Source of the DNA: CAVSRC01 sp963782045
GTDB taxonomy: Bacteria; Pseudomonadota; Alphaproteobacteria; Rhizobiales; Kaistiaceae
Length of the DNA stretch: 64,000 nucleotides
Direction of reading: 5' to 3'
Assembly: GCA_963782045.1 (NCBI GenBank)
Contig: CAWAIR010000013.1
Location: 186,001-250,000 of the forward strand
The translations under genes were made by a program, and so were the position numbers. The notes beneath the pieces are model-generated. The model was given only the letters and a program-made list of their open reading frames with translations. It had not been told where the DNA came from and did not search any database. Positions 1 through 8,006 of the stretch are shown here, piece by piece. Positions within the stretch are counted from its first letter, which is position 1. Each line of letters starts with the position of its first letter.

Positions 1-260
1 ACATGTTCCTCGAGGTCAACGGCAAGCGCATGCAGACCGGCAACACCAACACCATGATCTTCGGCGTCGCCGCGCTGGTGAGCAATGTCAGCCAGTTTGT
101 GCGGCTCGATCCCGGCGACGTGATCACCACCGGTACGCCGCCGGGTGTCGGCTCCGGGCAGAAGCCCAACCCGATCTTCCTCACGGCGGGCGACACCATG
201 CACCTCGGCATCACCGGCCTCGGCGAGCAGACCCAGAAGGTGGTCAAGTACGCCGGCTGA
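1..260 (+). CDS. Fumarylacetoacetate hydrolase-family protein, C-terminal part (cut by window edge)
   Basis: This is the last 86 or so codons of a gene that begins before the window. The signature TTGTPPGVG, with a preceding DPGDVI, is the conserved active-site loop of the fumarylacetoacetate hydrolase (FAH) superfamily. These enzymes are Mg-dependent hydrolases, isomerases or decarboxylases acting on 2-oxo acid products of aromatic catabolism. The C-terminus (a beta strand ending in VVKYAG) is intact and closes on TGA at 258-260. The ATG at 3 is an internal methionine, not a start. Family assignment is firm, but the substrate cannot be told from the fragment. The first two bases of the window belong to a split codon. 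Confidence 0.85.
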   Translation, partial: MFLEVNGKRMQTGNTNTMIFGVAALVSNVSQFVRLDPGDVITTGTPPGVGSGQKPNPIFLTAGDTMHLGITGLGEQTQKVVKYAG

Positions 261-277
261 GCGGCGAGCCCGCGCAT

Positions 278-325
278 GCCTCATCCTGAAGTGCCCCGCC
301 CAAGGCCGGCGCCGAAGGATGAGGC
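278..325. repeat. 10-bp inverted repeat downstream of the FAH-family gene
   Basis: GCCTCATCCT (278-287) and AGGATGAGGC (316-325) are perfect inverted arms separated by 28 bases of GC-rich sequence. It lies 18 bp after the FAH-family stop codon. It could be a weak terminator without a T tract. It could also be a copy of a dispersed palindromic intergenic element, since inverted repeats of this general type are common in Bradyrhizobium-like genomes. Only one copy was noticed in this window. Confidence 0.5.
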
Positions 326-329
326 GCAA

Positions 330-482
330 GCCCCCCGGTGGGTTCTGGTCGTTCCGTTTCTCTGGTCGCTGATCGGCGGAAGCGCGGCTTTCCTGCTCGG
401 CATCCAGCAGGAGTGGGGGTGCTGCTCTACTGCGGCGCGATCGCGACCCCGGTGATCCTCATCCGCCACCGGCACGGTCGCG
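330..482 (+). pseudogene. Frameshifted fragment of a membrane-protein gene (possibly the DUF6064 C-terminus)
   Basis: In one frame the region encodes WVLVVPFLWSLIGG followed by SAAFLLGIQQEWG, a hydrophobic segment resembling the conserved C-terminal end of DUF6064-type membrane proteins. After the G run at 415-419 the plausible reading continues only in another frame, as VLLYCGAIATPVILIR and then HRHGRA. One missing G would explain this. There is no start codon or upstream coding part, so it looks like a decayed 3' remnant. The DUF6064 assignment is from memory of the motif and is tentative. Confidence 0.35.
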
Positions 483-527
483 CGCCGCCGATCGCAGCCC
501 AGTCCGGGCCCCGACGCGGGCCGCCGC

Positions 528-1481
528 TCAACTCGGCGTGGTCGTCGCCGGCGTCTGCGCCTCCTTCGAGCGATTGCGCTCGATGCCCAGGCGATGCTCG
601 CGATAGATGACGAACAGCCCGGCGGCGATGACGATGGCGGTGCCGGCGAGCATGATCCCGCTCGGCCAGGTGCTGAACACCAACAGGCTGGCGATCAGCG
701 CCCAGATCATCGAGGTGTAGTCGAACGGGGCGATCAGCGAAGCGTCGGCGTGGCGGAAGCTCTGGGTCATGGTGATCTGGCCGATGCCGCCGAAGATGCC
801 GGCGCCGACCAGCATGGCCGCGTCGAGCGGCCCCGGCATCGCCCACGGCGTGAAGGGAATGCTGATGAGGCCGGCGAACGCGCAGAACAGCGAGAAGTAG
901 AACACGATGGTCGAGGCCGACTCGGTGTGCACCATCGCCCGCACCTGGGTCGTCGCCACGGCCCCGAGAAAGGCGCTGCCCACGGCGATGGCCGCCCCCA
1001 GCGTGCTCATCTCCGCCCCCGCCGATGCGTTCGGGTCGACATAATCGGACAGGATGACCAGCACGCCGACGAAGCCCACGCCCACCGCCGACCAGCGATA
1101 GATGCGCACCTTCTCGCCGAGGAAGATGACCGCCAGCACCACGGTCATCAGCGGCGCGGCGTAGCCGATGGCGGTGGCGTCGGCGATCGGCAGCAGGGCG
1201 AGCGCGGTGAAGCCGGTGAACATGCCGGCGGCGCCGGCGAGCGACCGCAAGAAGTGCCGGTGCAGGCGGCTGGTGTAGAGGGCTTCCGGGAACCGTCCGC
1301 GCACCCCGATCCACAGGAGCAGCGGCAGCAGCGCGAAGAAGCTGCGGAAGAACATGATCTCCCCGATCGGATAGTCGGTGCTGGCCACCTTGACCAGCGT
1401 GGACATGATCGTGAAGACGATGGTCGAGGTGACTTTGAGCGCGATGCCGACGGACGGCTGCGCCCGCTCGGTGGGGGCCAT
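528..1481 (-). CDS. DMT-superfamily transporter (EamA family)
   Basis: A 317-residue polytopic inner-membrane protein with about ten hydrophobic helices in two repeated EamA halves. It starts MAPTERAQPSVGIALK and ends in a basic cytoplasmic tail. Segments such as GEIMFFRSFFALLP and a second-half LVGAGIFGGIGQITM fit the drug/metabolite transporter superfamily, whose members mostly export metabolites or drugs. The ATG at 1481 is chosen because the open frame beyond it is arginine- and proline-rich and non-conserved. The 3' neighbour is a decayed fragment. Upstream is an unrelated molybdenum hydroxylase gene on the same strand, 161 bp away. Substrate unknown. Confidence 0.85.
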   Translation of the reverse strand: MAPTERAQPSVGIALKVTSTIVFTIMSTLVKVASTDYPIGEIMFFRSFFALLPLLLWIGVRGRFPEALYTSRLHRHFLRSLAGAAGMFTGFTALALLPIADATAIGYAAPLMTVVLAVIFLGEKVRIYRWSAVGVGFVGVLVILSDYVDPNASAGAEMSTLGAAIAVGSAFLGAVATTQVRAMVHTESASTIVFYFSLFCAFAGLISIPFTPWAMPGPLDAAMLVGAGIFGGIGQITMTQSFRHADASLIAPFDYTSMIWALIASLLVFSTWPSGIMLAGTAIVIAAGLFVIYREHRLGIERNRSKEAQTPATTTPS

Positions 1482-1642
1482 GATTGGGTCCACCGGACCA
1501 CAGCTTGGCGAGTCAGGCAAGGAAGGATTGGTGCCCGGCTTCAGGATTCGGGGAGGCGCGGCCGCAGCGGAGTGCTCACCCCTCCCCGAAGCGCCTCTCG
1601 GCGCTTCGACCCTCCCAAGCGAGGGTTGGTCTCCGCAATGGC

Positions 1643-3967
1643 TCAGGCGGTCTTCGCCGCCTTGGCCGCCTGGATCGCCTGCCACAGCCGTTCGGGCGTT
1701 GCCGGCATGTCGATGTCGGCAACCCCATAGGCCCGATGGAGCGCATCGGCGATGGCGTTCATCACCGCCGGGCAGGAGCCGATCGAGCCGGCCTCGCCGG
1801 CCCCCTTGATGCCCATGGCGTTGGTCAGGCAGGGCACGTTGCGCGTCTCGAACTGGAACCAGGGGAGGCCGTCGGCGCGCGGCACGGCATAGTCCATGAA
1901 GGTGGCGGTGAGGAGCTGGCCGTCGTCGTCATAGACGGTGCGCTCGTAAAGCGCCTGGCCGATGCCCTGGGCGATGCCGCCATGCACCTGGCCCTCGAGC
2001 AGGATGGGATTCACGGTGACGCCGAAATCATCGACGATCCAGTAGCCGACGATCTCGGTCACGCCGGTCTCCGGGTCGATCTCGACCTCGGCGAGATGGC
2101 TGCCGTTGGGATAGGTCGGCTCGGGCTGCTCGAAGCTGTCGTCATAGGCGGTGAGCTGACGGTGGTCCTCGGCCGAGCCGGCAAGTTCGATGAGCGTCAT
2201 GCCGCGATTGGTGCCGGCGACGCGCACCGCGCCGGCGGCGATCTCCAGGTCGCCGACCGCCGCGTCGAGCTTCTCGGCGGCAATGCGCTTGATCTGGCCG
2301 GCAAGCTTGGCCGCGGCGCGGTCGACCGAGACGACGCCAAGCGGGATCGAACGCGAGCCGCCCGTCCCCTCGCCGCTCGCCACCTGGTCGGTGTCGCCCT
2401 GGATCACCTCGATCTGGTCGTATTCGAGGCCGAGGTGGCCGGCGATGAACTGGGCATAGGCGGTGGCGTGGCCCTGTCCGTTCGACTGGGTGCCGATGAA
2501 CAGCGTCGCGGTGCCGTCCGGCTTGAGCCGCACGGTGGCGCCTTCCTTGCCGGGAAAGGCGCAGGCCTCAATGTAGGTGGCAAGGCCCAGTCCGCGAATC
2601 CTGCCGGCCTCGGCCGCCACGGCGGCGCGCCCCGGGAAGCCGGCGAAATCGCCGAGCTTCAGCGCCCGCTCCATGTGGCCGTCGAACTCGCCGGAATCGT
2701 AGATGCGTCCGCCATGGGTGCGGTAGGGCATCTGCGCCGGCCGGACGAAATTCCGCCGGCGGATTTCCACCGGGCCGAGGCCGCTGTCGCGCCCGCAGAC
2801 ATCGACCAGCCGCTCGATCAGATAGGCCGCCTCCGGCCGCCCGGCGCCGCGATAGGCATCGAGCGGCACGGTGTTGGTGTAGACGCCACGGCAGAGCGCC
2901 CACAGATGCGGGATGTGATAGACGCCGGTCAGCATGGTCATGCCGCCATAGGGGATGTCGGGGCCGAACTGGTTGAGATAGCCGCCCATGTTGGCGAGCA
3001 TCTCAACGCGGAGCGCCAGGAACTTGCCGTCGGCGTCCATCGCCATCTCGGCGACGGTGACGTTGTCGCGCCCGTGGCAATCCGCGAGGAAGTGCTCAGA
3101 GCGCTCGCCGATCCATTTCACCGGCTTGCCCAGCCTCTTGGCGGCGATCGCTGCCAGCGGATACTCGTGATACGTGAACATCTTGGTGCCGAAGCCGCCG
3201 CCGACGTCGGGCGTGATGACACGGATCTTGCCCGGCGGAATCTTCAGGATGTCCTTGGCGATGGTGTCGCGCTGGGCGTGGCCGCCCTGGGTGCCCATGG
3301 TGAGCGTGTAGCGGTCGTGGGCGGCGTCGTATTCGGCGATGATCCCGCGGGTCTCCATGTAGTTGGCGACGACCCGGTTGTTGACCACCGCGATGCGCGA
3401 CACGCGCGCGGCGTTGGCGAAGGTCTCCTCGGTGTGGCGCCGCTCGCCGCGGGCGATCTCGAAGGCGACGTTGCTGCCGTATTCCGGCCAGACCAGCGGC
3501 GTGCCCGGCTGGAGCGCCGCCTTCATGTCGACGACCGCCGGCAGCGCATCGTAGTCCACTTCGATCGCCTCGGCCGCGGCCTTGGCCGCCTCGATGTCGT
3601 CGGCGACGACGAAGGCGATCGGATCGCCGACATAGCGCACCGTGTCCTTGTTGAGCAGCGGCCGCGGCGGCTTCCTCTGGTGCGTGCCGTCGGTCTGGCG
3701 CAGATCAATCTGGCACGGCAGGCCACCGATGCCGGCGAGATCGGCGTGGGTGAGGATCAGCCGCACGCCCGGCATCTCGGCGATTTTCGTGAGGTCGCCG
3801 AGGCGGAAGCGGGCGTGCGCCATCGCCGAGCGCAGCACATAGGCGGCGAGCGTCCCCTCGGGCGCGACGTCGTCCACGTAGCGGCCGCGGCCGGTGACCA
3901 GAGCGCGGTCCTCCTTGCGCCGAACCGGAGCGCCCATGCCGTATTTGGGGGGAGCGACGTTGCTCAT
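1643..3967 (-). CDS. Xanthine dehydrogenase/CO dehydrogenase-family molybdopterin-binding large subunit
   Basis: A 774-residue protein of the xanthine oxidase/CoxL family. The N-terminal hammerhead domain (about residues 1-135) starts with GAPVRRKEDRALVTGRGRYVDD. The molybdopterin domains carry VGGGFGTKM near residue 245 and AYRGAGR near residue 370. AYRGAGR is the form II motif. True aerobic CO dehydrogenases carry AYRCSFR instead, so CO is not the expected substrate. The C-terminal NAMGIKGAGEAG stretch holds the catalytic-site glutamate region. Partner FAD (CoxM-like) and 2Fe-2S (CoxS-like) subunits are absent on both sides, so they must be encoded elsewhere or be shared. ATG at 3967 fits the family N-terminus. 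Confidence 0.88.
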   Translation of the reverse strand: MSNVAPPKYGMGAPVRRKEDRALVTGRGRYVDDVAPEGTLAAYVLRSAMAHARFRLGDLTKIAEMPGVRLILTHADLAGIGGLPCQIDLRQTDGTHQRKPPRPLLNKDTVRYVGDPIAFVVADDIEAAKAAAEAIEVDYDALPAVVDMKAALQPGTPLVWPEYGSNVAFEIARGERRHTEETFANAARVSRIAVVNNRVVANYMETRGIIAEYDAAHDRYTLTMGTQGGHAQRDTIAKDILKIPPGKIRVITPDVGGGFGTKMFTYHEYPLAAIAAKRLGKPVKWIGERSEHFLADCHGRDNVTVAEMAMDADGKFLALRVEMLANMGGYLNQFGPDIPYGGMTMLTGVYHIPHLWALCRGVYTNTVPLDAYRGAGRPEAAYLIERLVDVCGRDSGLGPVEIRRRNFVRPAQMPYRTHGGRIYDSGEFDGHMERALKLGDFAGFPGRAAVAAEAGRIRGLGLATYIEACAFPGKEGATVRLKPDGTATLFIGTQSNGQGHATAYAQFIAGHLGLEYDQIEVIQGDTDQVASGEGTGGSRSIPLGVVSVDRAAAKLAGQIKRIAAEKLDAAVGDLEIAAGAVRVAGTNRGMTLIELAGSAEDHRQLTAYDDSFEQPEPTYPNGSHLAEVEIDPETGVTEIVGYWIVDDFGVTVNPILLEGQVHGGIAQGIGQALYERTVYDDDGQLLTATFMDYAVPRADGLPWFQFETRNVPCLTNAMGIKGAGEAGSIGSCPAVMNAIADALHRAYGVADIDMPATPERLWQAIQAAKAAKTA

Positions 3968-4083
3968 ATGGCCACGACCCGGACGGGCCGCCTCTGCTGT
4001 TGCAAGGAACGGAAACCGGCCGGCGGCCGAGAACAATGAGCCGATCGGACCAGATCGACGGAGAAAAGGCAACCACCGCGGCC

Positions 4084-4656
4084 TCAGGTGAGGTCGTGCA
4101 GGTCCTTCTGCGTCGGCGCTGTCAGCCGGAAATCGGAGAAGCGCACCTTGAGCCCGGCGCGGGTGGGCGTGCCGCACATCGGCCCGACGCGATAGGCATC
4201 GGCGAGCGGGAACGGCGCCAGGCGGAGCAGCGGCCAAAGGGCGCCGTCGGCCGACACCTGCAGGCGCAGCACCCCCTCCGCGATCGTCACGCGCATGCGG
4301 AAATCGCCTGCGTCGCCTTCATAAGGGCCGGTCGCCCAGTCCGAGCGGCCGTCGGTCAGCACCGAGGACAGCATGGCGCGGCCGTCCGACAGCTCGATGC
4401 CGGCCTTCACCCAGTGGCGCTCGTCCCAACGCACCATGATGCCGGCCTGGTCGTAGAGCGCCTCATAGCTCCCGCGGATGCGGACCTCAGCCGTGAAGGC
4501 GGCGCCGGCGGGAACACCGAGGAAGTGCCCGTTATCATGGACGAAGCCATAATGGGTCTCGCGCCAGAAATCGGTCTGGGCGTCGGTGGTGACGTCGAGG
4601 ACGCCGTCATTCAGCGACCAGACCTTGGGCTCGTTGAGCCAGATGCCGTGCTGCAT
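4084..4656 (-). CDS. DUF1349 domain-containing protein
   Basis: A 190-residue soluble protein covering one DUF1349 domain, a concanavalin-like beta-sandwich related to the regulation-of-enolase-1 family. Recognisable blocks are TDFWRETHYGFVHDNGH near the N-terminus, then MVRWDERHWVKAGIEL, which is typical of this fold. There is no signal peptide. The biochemical role of the family is not settled; carbohydrate or glycan binding is suspected from the fold. ATG at 4656 is chosen because homologous sequence begins a few residues after it. It is convergent with neither neighbour: the hydroxylase gene follows on the same strand after 116 bp, and the SDR gene is divergent. Confidence 0.8.
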   Translation of the reverse strand: MQHGIWLNEPKVWSLNDGVLDVTTDAQTDFWRETHYGFVHDNGHFLGVPAGAAFTAEVRIRGSYEALYDQAGIMVRWDERHWVKAGIELSDGRAMLSSVLTDGRSDWATGPYEGDAGDFRMRVTIAEGVLRLQVSADGALWPLLRLAPFPLADAYRVGPMCGTPTRAGLKVRFSDFRLTAPTQKDLHDLT

Positions 4657-4811
4657 GTCACGCCTCCCGCCAAGCCATGACTTGTAGCCCCGATGCAGCG
4701 GAGCGCAATCCGGGCTATCGACGCAGTCCCGTTGCCGACGGCCAGCGGCGGGGCTGGCGAAGGGCACGCGATCGCCTATGTCTGCCATGCCCCCCCGAAA
4801 GGCATTCGCGC

Positions 4812-5528
4812 ATGTCCGCAGCCGTTTCCGGCACTCCTGCCCGCACCATCCTCCTCATCGGCGCCTCGCGCGGCCTCGGCCATGCCATGGCGGCCGAGTT
4901 CCTGAAGAAGGGCTGGAACGTCGTCGGCACGGTGCGCGGCAACGATCGGACCCTGTTGCACGACCTGGCGGACCAATACCCCGCCCGGGTCGAGATCGAG
5001 ACGCTCGACATCACCAGGCCCGACGAGATCGCGGCGCTCAGCGAGCGCCTGTCCGGCAGGACCTTCGACATGCTGTTCGTCAATGCCGGGACCGCCAACC
5101 GCGATCCGACGCAAACGATCGGCGAGGTCGCGACCGACGATTTCGTGCAGGTGATGGTCACCAATGCGCTGAGCCCGATGCGCGTCGTCGAGGGCCTCGC
5201 GGGTCTCGTTTCGCCGGCAGGGCTGATCGGGGTGATGTCGTCCGGGCAAGGCAGCGTCGGCAACAACACCAGCGGCCAGCGCGAGGTCTATCGCGGCAGC
5301 AAGGCGGCGCTCAACATGTACATGCGCAGCTTCGCCGCCCGCCAGGCCGGCACGGCGCGGGCGCTGGTTCTGATGGCGCCGGGCTGGGTACAGACCGAAC
5401 TCGGCGGTCCGGGCGCGCGCCTCACCATCGCGGAAAGCGTTCCGGGCCTGGTCAACGTCCTCCTCGCCAAGCAGGGACGGCCGGGCCTCGAATACCTCGA
5501 TTATCTCGGCCGCACCGTTCCCTGGTAG
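4812..5528 (+). CDS. SDR-family NAD(P)-dependent oxidoreductase
   Basis: A 238-residue classical short-chain dehydrogenase/reductase. The nucleotide-binding motif GASRGLGHAM lies at about residue 18 (TGxxxGxG type). VNAG is the NAG motif, SSGQGS supplies the catalytic serine region, and YRGSKAALN is the YxxxK active site. The C-terminus LDYLGRTVPW is short and lacks an extension. The gene is divergent from the DUF1349 gene and convergent with pgi, with only 9 bp between stop codons. Substrate cannot be deduced. ATG at 4812 is the first start that gives the usual short lead before the first beta strand. Confidence 0.85.
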   Translation: MSAAVSGTPARTILLIGASRGLGHAMAAEFLKKGWNVVGTVRGNDRTLLHDLADQYPARVEIETLDITRPDEIAALSERLSGRTFDMLFVNAGTANRDPTQTIGEVATDDFVQVMVTNALSPMRVVEGLAGLVSPAGLIGVMSSGQGSVGNNTSGQREVYRGSKAALNMYMRSFAARQAGTARALVLMAPGWVQTELGGPGARLTIAESVPGLVNVLLAKQGRPGLEYLDYLGRTVPW

Positions 5529-5537
5529 GCGGGAGGC

Positions 5538-7169
5538 TCAGCTTCTCAGCTTGTGGATCGCCGCCAGCAGGCCGGCGGTGGAGGTATCGCGGTGGTCCGG
5601 CTTGGTCTTGCCCTCAACCATCGGCAGGAGTTCCATGGCCAGCGTCTTGCCCAGCTCGACGCCCCACTGGTCGAACGAGTTGATCCCCCAGATGGTGCCC
5701 TGCACGAAGATCTTGTGCTCGTAGAGCGCGATGATCATGCCGAGCGTGTGCGGGTCGAGCCGCCGGTAGAGGATGGTGTTGGACGGCCGGCTGCCGGGGA
5801 AGACCTTGTGCGGCGCGAGCTTCTCGACGGCCGCGTCGGCCATGCCGGAAGCCTTGAGCTCGGCCCTGGCCTCGTCCAGCGTCTTGCCGCGCATCAGCGC
5901 CTCGCTCTGCGCCAGGCAGTTGGCCAAGAGCAGCGCCTGGTGGACGTCGTCCGGCGCGTCGGAGTGGGCGCCGACCAGAAGGTCCACCGGGATCACGTCG
6001 GTGCCCTGGTGGATGAGCTGGTAGAAGGCGTGCTGGCCGTTGGTGCCCGGCTCGCCGAACACCACCGGGCCGGTGTTGCCGAGCACGACCGCCCCGTCGA
6101 GATGGACGCGCTTGCCGTTCGATTCCATGTCGAGCTGCTGGAAATAGGCCGGCAACCGCTTCAGCCGGTTGTCGTAGGGCAGCACCGCGTAGACCGGAAA
6201 GCCCATGACGTTGCGGTACCAGATGCCGATGAGCCCCATGATCACCGGCATGTTCTCGGCCAGCGGGGCGGTGCGAAAGTGCTGGTCCATCGCGCGGCCG
6301 CCGGCGAGGAACGCGCGGAAATTCTTCGGCCCGATGGCGATCATCAACGACAGCCCGATGGCCGACCACACCGAATAGCGGCCGCCCACCCAGTCCCAGA
6401 AGCCGAAGGTGCGCTCCGCGCCGATGCCGAAGGCGGCGACCTTCTCGAGCGCCGTCGAGATGGCGGCGAAATGGGCCCCGACGTGCTGCTCGCCGAGCCT
6501 CTCCACGATCCACTTTCGCGCCGTGGCGGCATTGGTCATGGTCTCGATGGTGGTGAAGGTCTTCGAGGCGACCAGGAACAGCGTCGTCGCCGGATCGAGC
6601 CGGGCGATGGTGTCGCGCATGTCGGCGCCATCGACATTGGAGACGAAATGGAGCCGCGGCCCGTCGTGGAACGGGGCGAGCGCCAGCGTCGCCATCGCCG
6701 GACCGAGGTCGGAGCCGCCGATGCCGATGTTGACCACGTCGGTGAACGTGCCCCCCTGCCCGGCGATCGCGCCGGAGCGCACGCCATCGGCGAAGGCCGC
6801 CATGCGGTCGAGCACCTCGTGCACCATGGGCACGACGTTCTCGCCTTCGGACTTGTAGACCTCGTCCCTATTGGCGCGCAGGGCCACATGCAGGACCGAA
6901 CGGTTCTCGGTCACATTGATGGGGTCGCCCGCAAACATCGCGTCGCGGCGTTTCTCCACTTCCGCTGCTTCAGCCAGCGCCAGCAGGCGGGCCATCACCT
7001 CGTCGTCGATCAGGTTCTTGGAATAATCGAGCAGGAAATCGCCGAAGCCGGTCGAGAACTTGGCGAAGCGGCCGGGGTCCTCGGCAAAACGCTGGCGGAG
7101 CGGCATGGCGGAAATGGCGGCCCGGTGCGCTTCCAGCGCAGCGAAGGCCCGGATCATGGCGGCGTTCAT
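5538..7169 (-). CDS. pgi: Glucose-6-phosphate isomerase
   Basis: A 543-residue cytosolic enzyme interconverting glucose-6-phosphate and fructose-6-phosphate. Both PGI signatures are present: DWVGGRYSVWSAIGL (signature 1) and GTIWGINSFDQWGVELGK (signature 2, with the catalytic lysine). The phosphate-binding SKTFTT and the GGSDLGPAM loop are intact. Length matches the long bacterial/eukaryotic class. ATG at 7169 gives MNAAMIRAFAALEAHR, the expected N-terminus. It stands alone as a single gene, convergent with an SDR gene and divergent from the hicA-hicB pair. Confidence 0.97.
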   Translation of the reverse strand: MNAAMIRAFAALEAHRAAISAMPLRQRFAEDPGRFAKFSTGFGDFLLDYSKNLIDDEVMARLLALAEAAEVEKRRDAMFAGDPINVTENRSVLHVALRANRDEVYKSEGENVVPMVHEVLDRMAAFADGVRSGAIAGQGGTFTDVVNIGIGGSDLGPAMATLALAPFHDGPRLHFVSNVDGADMRDTIARLDPATTLFLVASKTFTTIETMTNAATARKWIVERLGEQHVGAHFAAISTALEKVAAFGIGAERTFGFWDWVGGRYSVWSAIGLSLMIAIGPKNFRAFLAGGRAMDQHFRTAPLAENMPVIMGLIGIWYRNVMGFPVYAVLPYDNRLKRLPAYFQQLDMESNGKRVHLDGAVVLGNTGPVVFGEPGTNGQHAFYQLIHQGTDVIPVDLLVGAHSDAPDDVHQALLLANCLAQSEALMRGKTLDEARAELKASGMADAAVEKLAPHKVFPGSRPSNTILYRRLDPHTLGMIIALYEHKIFVQGTIWGINSFDQWGVELGKTLAMELLPMVEGKTKPDHRDTSTAGLLAAIHKLRS

Positions 7170-7305
7170 GATTGGCTGTCTCCACGGCGGCCTGGGACCG
7201 CCGTCATCTGGAACCGGAATGCAGCAAGGAAATAGTCCCTTGTGCCGGCGCTGACAAATCAGCGGGCACCAATACGATTGCGCGACTAGCCCACGCCTTG
7301 AATAC

Positions 7306-7321
7306 CGCACATATTTGTGCG
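7306..7321. promoter_or_regulatory. Palindrome before hicA, candidate operator
   Basis: CGCACATATTTGTGCG has 6-bp perfect arms around TATT. It ends 11 bp before the hicA ATG, so a bound repressor would cover the promoter or ribosome-binding region. HicB proteins with a C-terminal helix-turn-helix usually repress their own operon at palindromes. Binding here is inferred from position and symmetry only. Confidence 0.45.
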
Positions 7322-7332
7322 ATTCTTCGGTC

Positions 7333-7551
7333 ATGACCGGCCATGAATTCGAGAAACGGATCAGGCGGTTGGGCAGACGGGCCGGCGTGGTTGTGTCGTT
7401 TGAACGCGGGCATGGCAAAGGCAGCCATGGGCGTCTCTATTATGGCGGCCGGTTCACCACGCTGAAGGAGCGGAAGAAAGAGATCGGGCCGGGGCTCTTG
7501 ACGGCAATGCTCGAGCAACTCGGCCTCACCCGCAGCGATCTGGGGGCGTGA
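7333..7551 (+). CDS. hicA: HicA-family toxin (mRNA interferase)
   Basis: A 72-residue basic protein with the double-stranded RNA-binding-like HicA fold. The catalytic histidine lies in GKGSHGRLYY, and the typical C-terminal helix is EIGPGLLTAMLEQLGLT. HicA toxins cleave mRNA during translation and are held inactive by HicB. The ATG at 7333 is preferred over 7315 because it starts MTGHEFEKRIRRLG, matching the first family helix. It is followed after 4 bp by the antitoxin gene, giving the usual toxin-antitoxin operon order. Confidence 0.85.
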   Translation: MTGHEFEKRIRRLGRRAGVVVSFERGHGKGSHGRLYYGGRFTTLKERKKEIGPGLLTAMLEQLGLTRSDLGA

Positions 7552-7555
7552 CAGG

Positions 7556-8002
7556 ATGGCATTCGGCTATCGTTATACCTTGAAACGTCAGGCCAACGGC
7601 TGGTGGCTGGTCCGCTTTCCCGGCATTCCCGAGGCATTGACCGAAGGTGAAACGGAAGAGGAAGCGCGGGCCAACGCACTCGATTGCGTACTCGCCGCGC
7701 TTGAGGGCTACTTGAAAGCTGGCAAACCGCTGCCGCGCAGCGGCGCAGCCCAAGACGGAGCGGACCGCGCGATCTTGCCGTCACTGGTCACGGCCAAACT
7801 CGCCGTCTACGAGACCATGCGCATGCATGGCTGGACCAAGGCGAGACTCGCCCGAGAACTTGGCATGCCTGAGAATTCGGTGCGTCGGCTGCTCGATCTG
7901 CGCCACCAGTCCCATCTATCAGCCATCGATGCGGCACTGGCAAAGATGAACGCCGAATTGCCGATTGGCTTGCCGAGACCGCGGCCCGCCGACGCTGCCT
8001 GA
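7556..8002 (+). CDS. hicB: HicB-family antitoxin with C-terminal helix-turn-helix
   Basis: A 148-residue partner of HicA. Residues about 1-65 form the degenerate RNase H-like HicB domain, with FPGIPEALTEGETEEEA and LDCVLAALEGYL. Residues about 85-130 form an XRE-type DNA-binding helix-turn-helix (TKARLARELGMPENSVRRLL). HicB neutralises the toxin and probably represses the operon. The HTH lies on the usual side for the longer HicB class. It is convergent with the aminotransferase gene, with only 4 bp between stop codons. Confidence 0.88.
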   Translation: MAFGYRYTLKRQANGWWLVRFPGIPEALTEGETEEEARANALDCVLAALEGYLKAGKPLPRSGAAQDGADRAILPSLVTAKLAVYETMRMHGWTKARLARELGMPENSVRRLLDLRHQSHLSAIDAALAKMNAELPIGLPRPRPADAA

Positions 8003-8006
8003 TCCC

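Noticed and set aside
1484..4039. An 851-codon open frame on the plus strand
   Set aside because: It runs opposite the molybdenum hydroxylase gene, whose protein has clear family motifs. High GC content gives long open frames on the other strand, and the product looks like low-complexity Gly/Arg/Asp-rich sequence.
5553..7235. A 560-codon open frame on the plus strand
   Set aside because: It is antisense to pgi, which carries both PGI signatures. The product has no recognisable domain.
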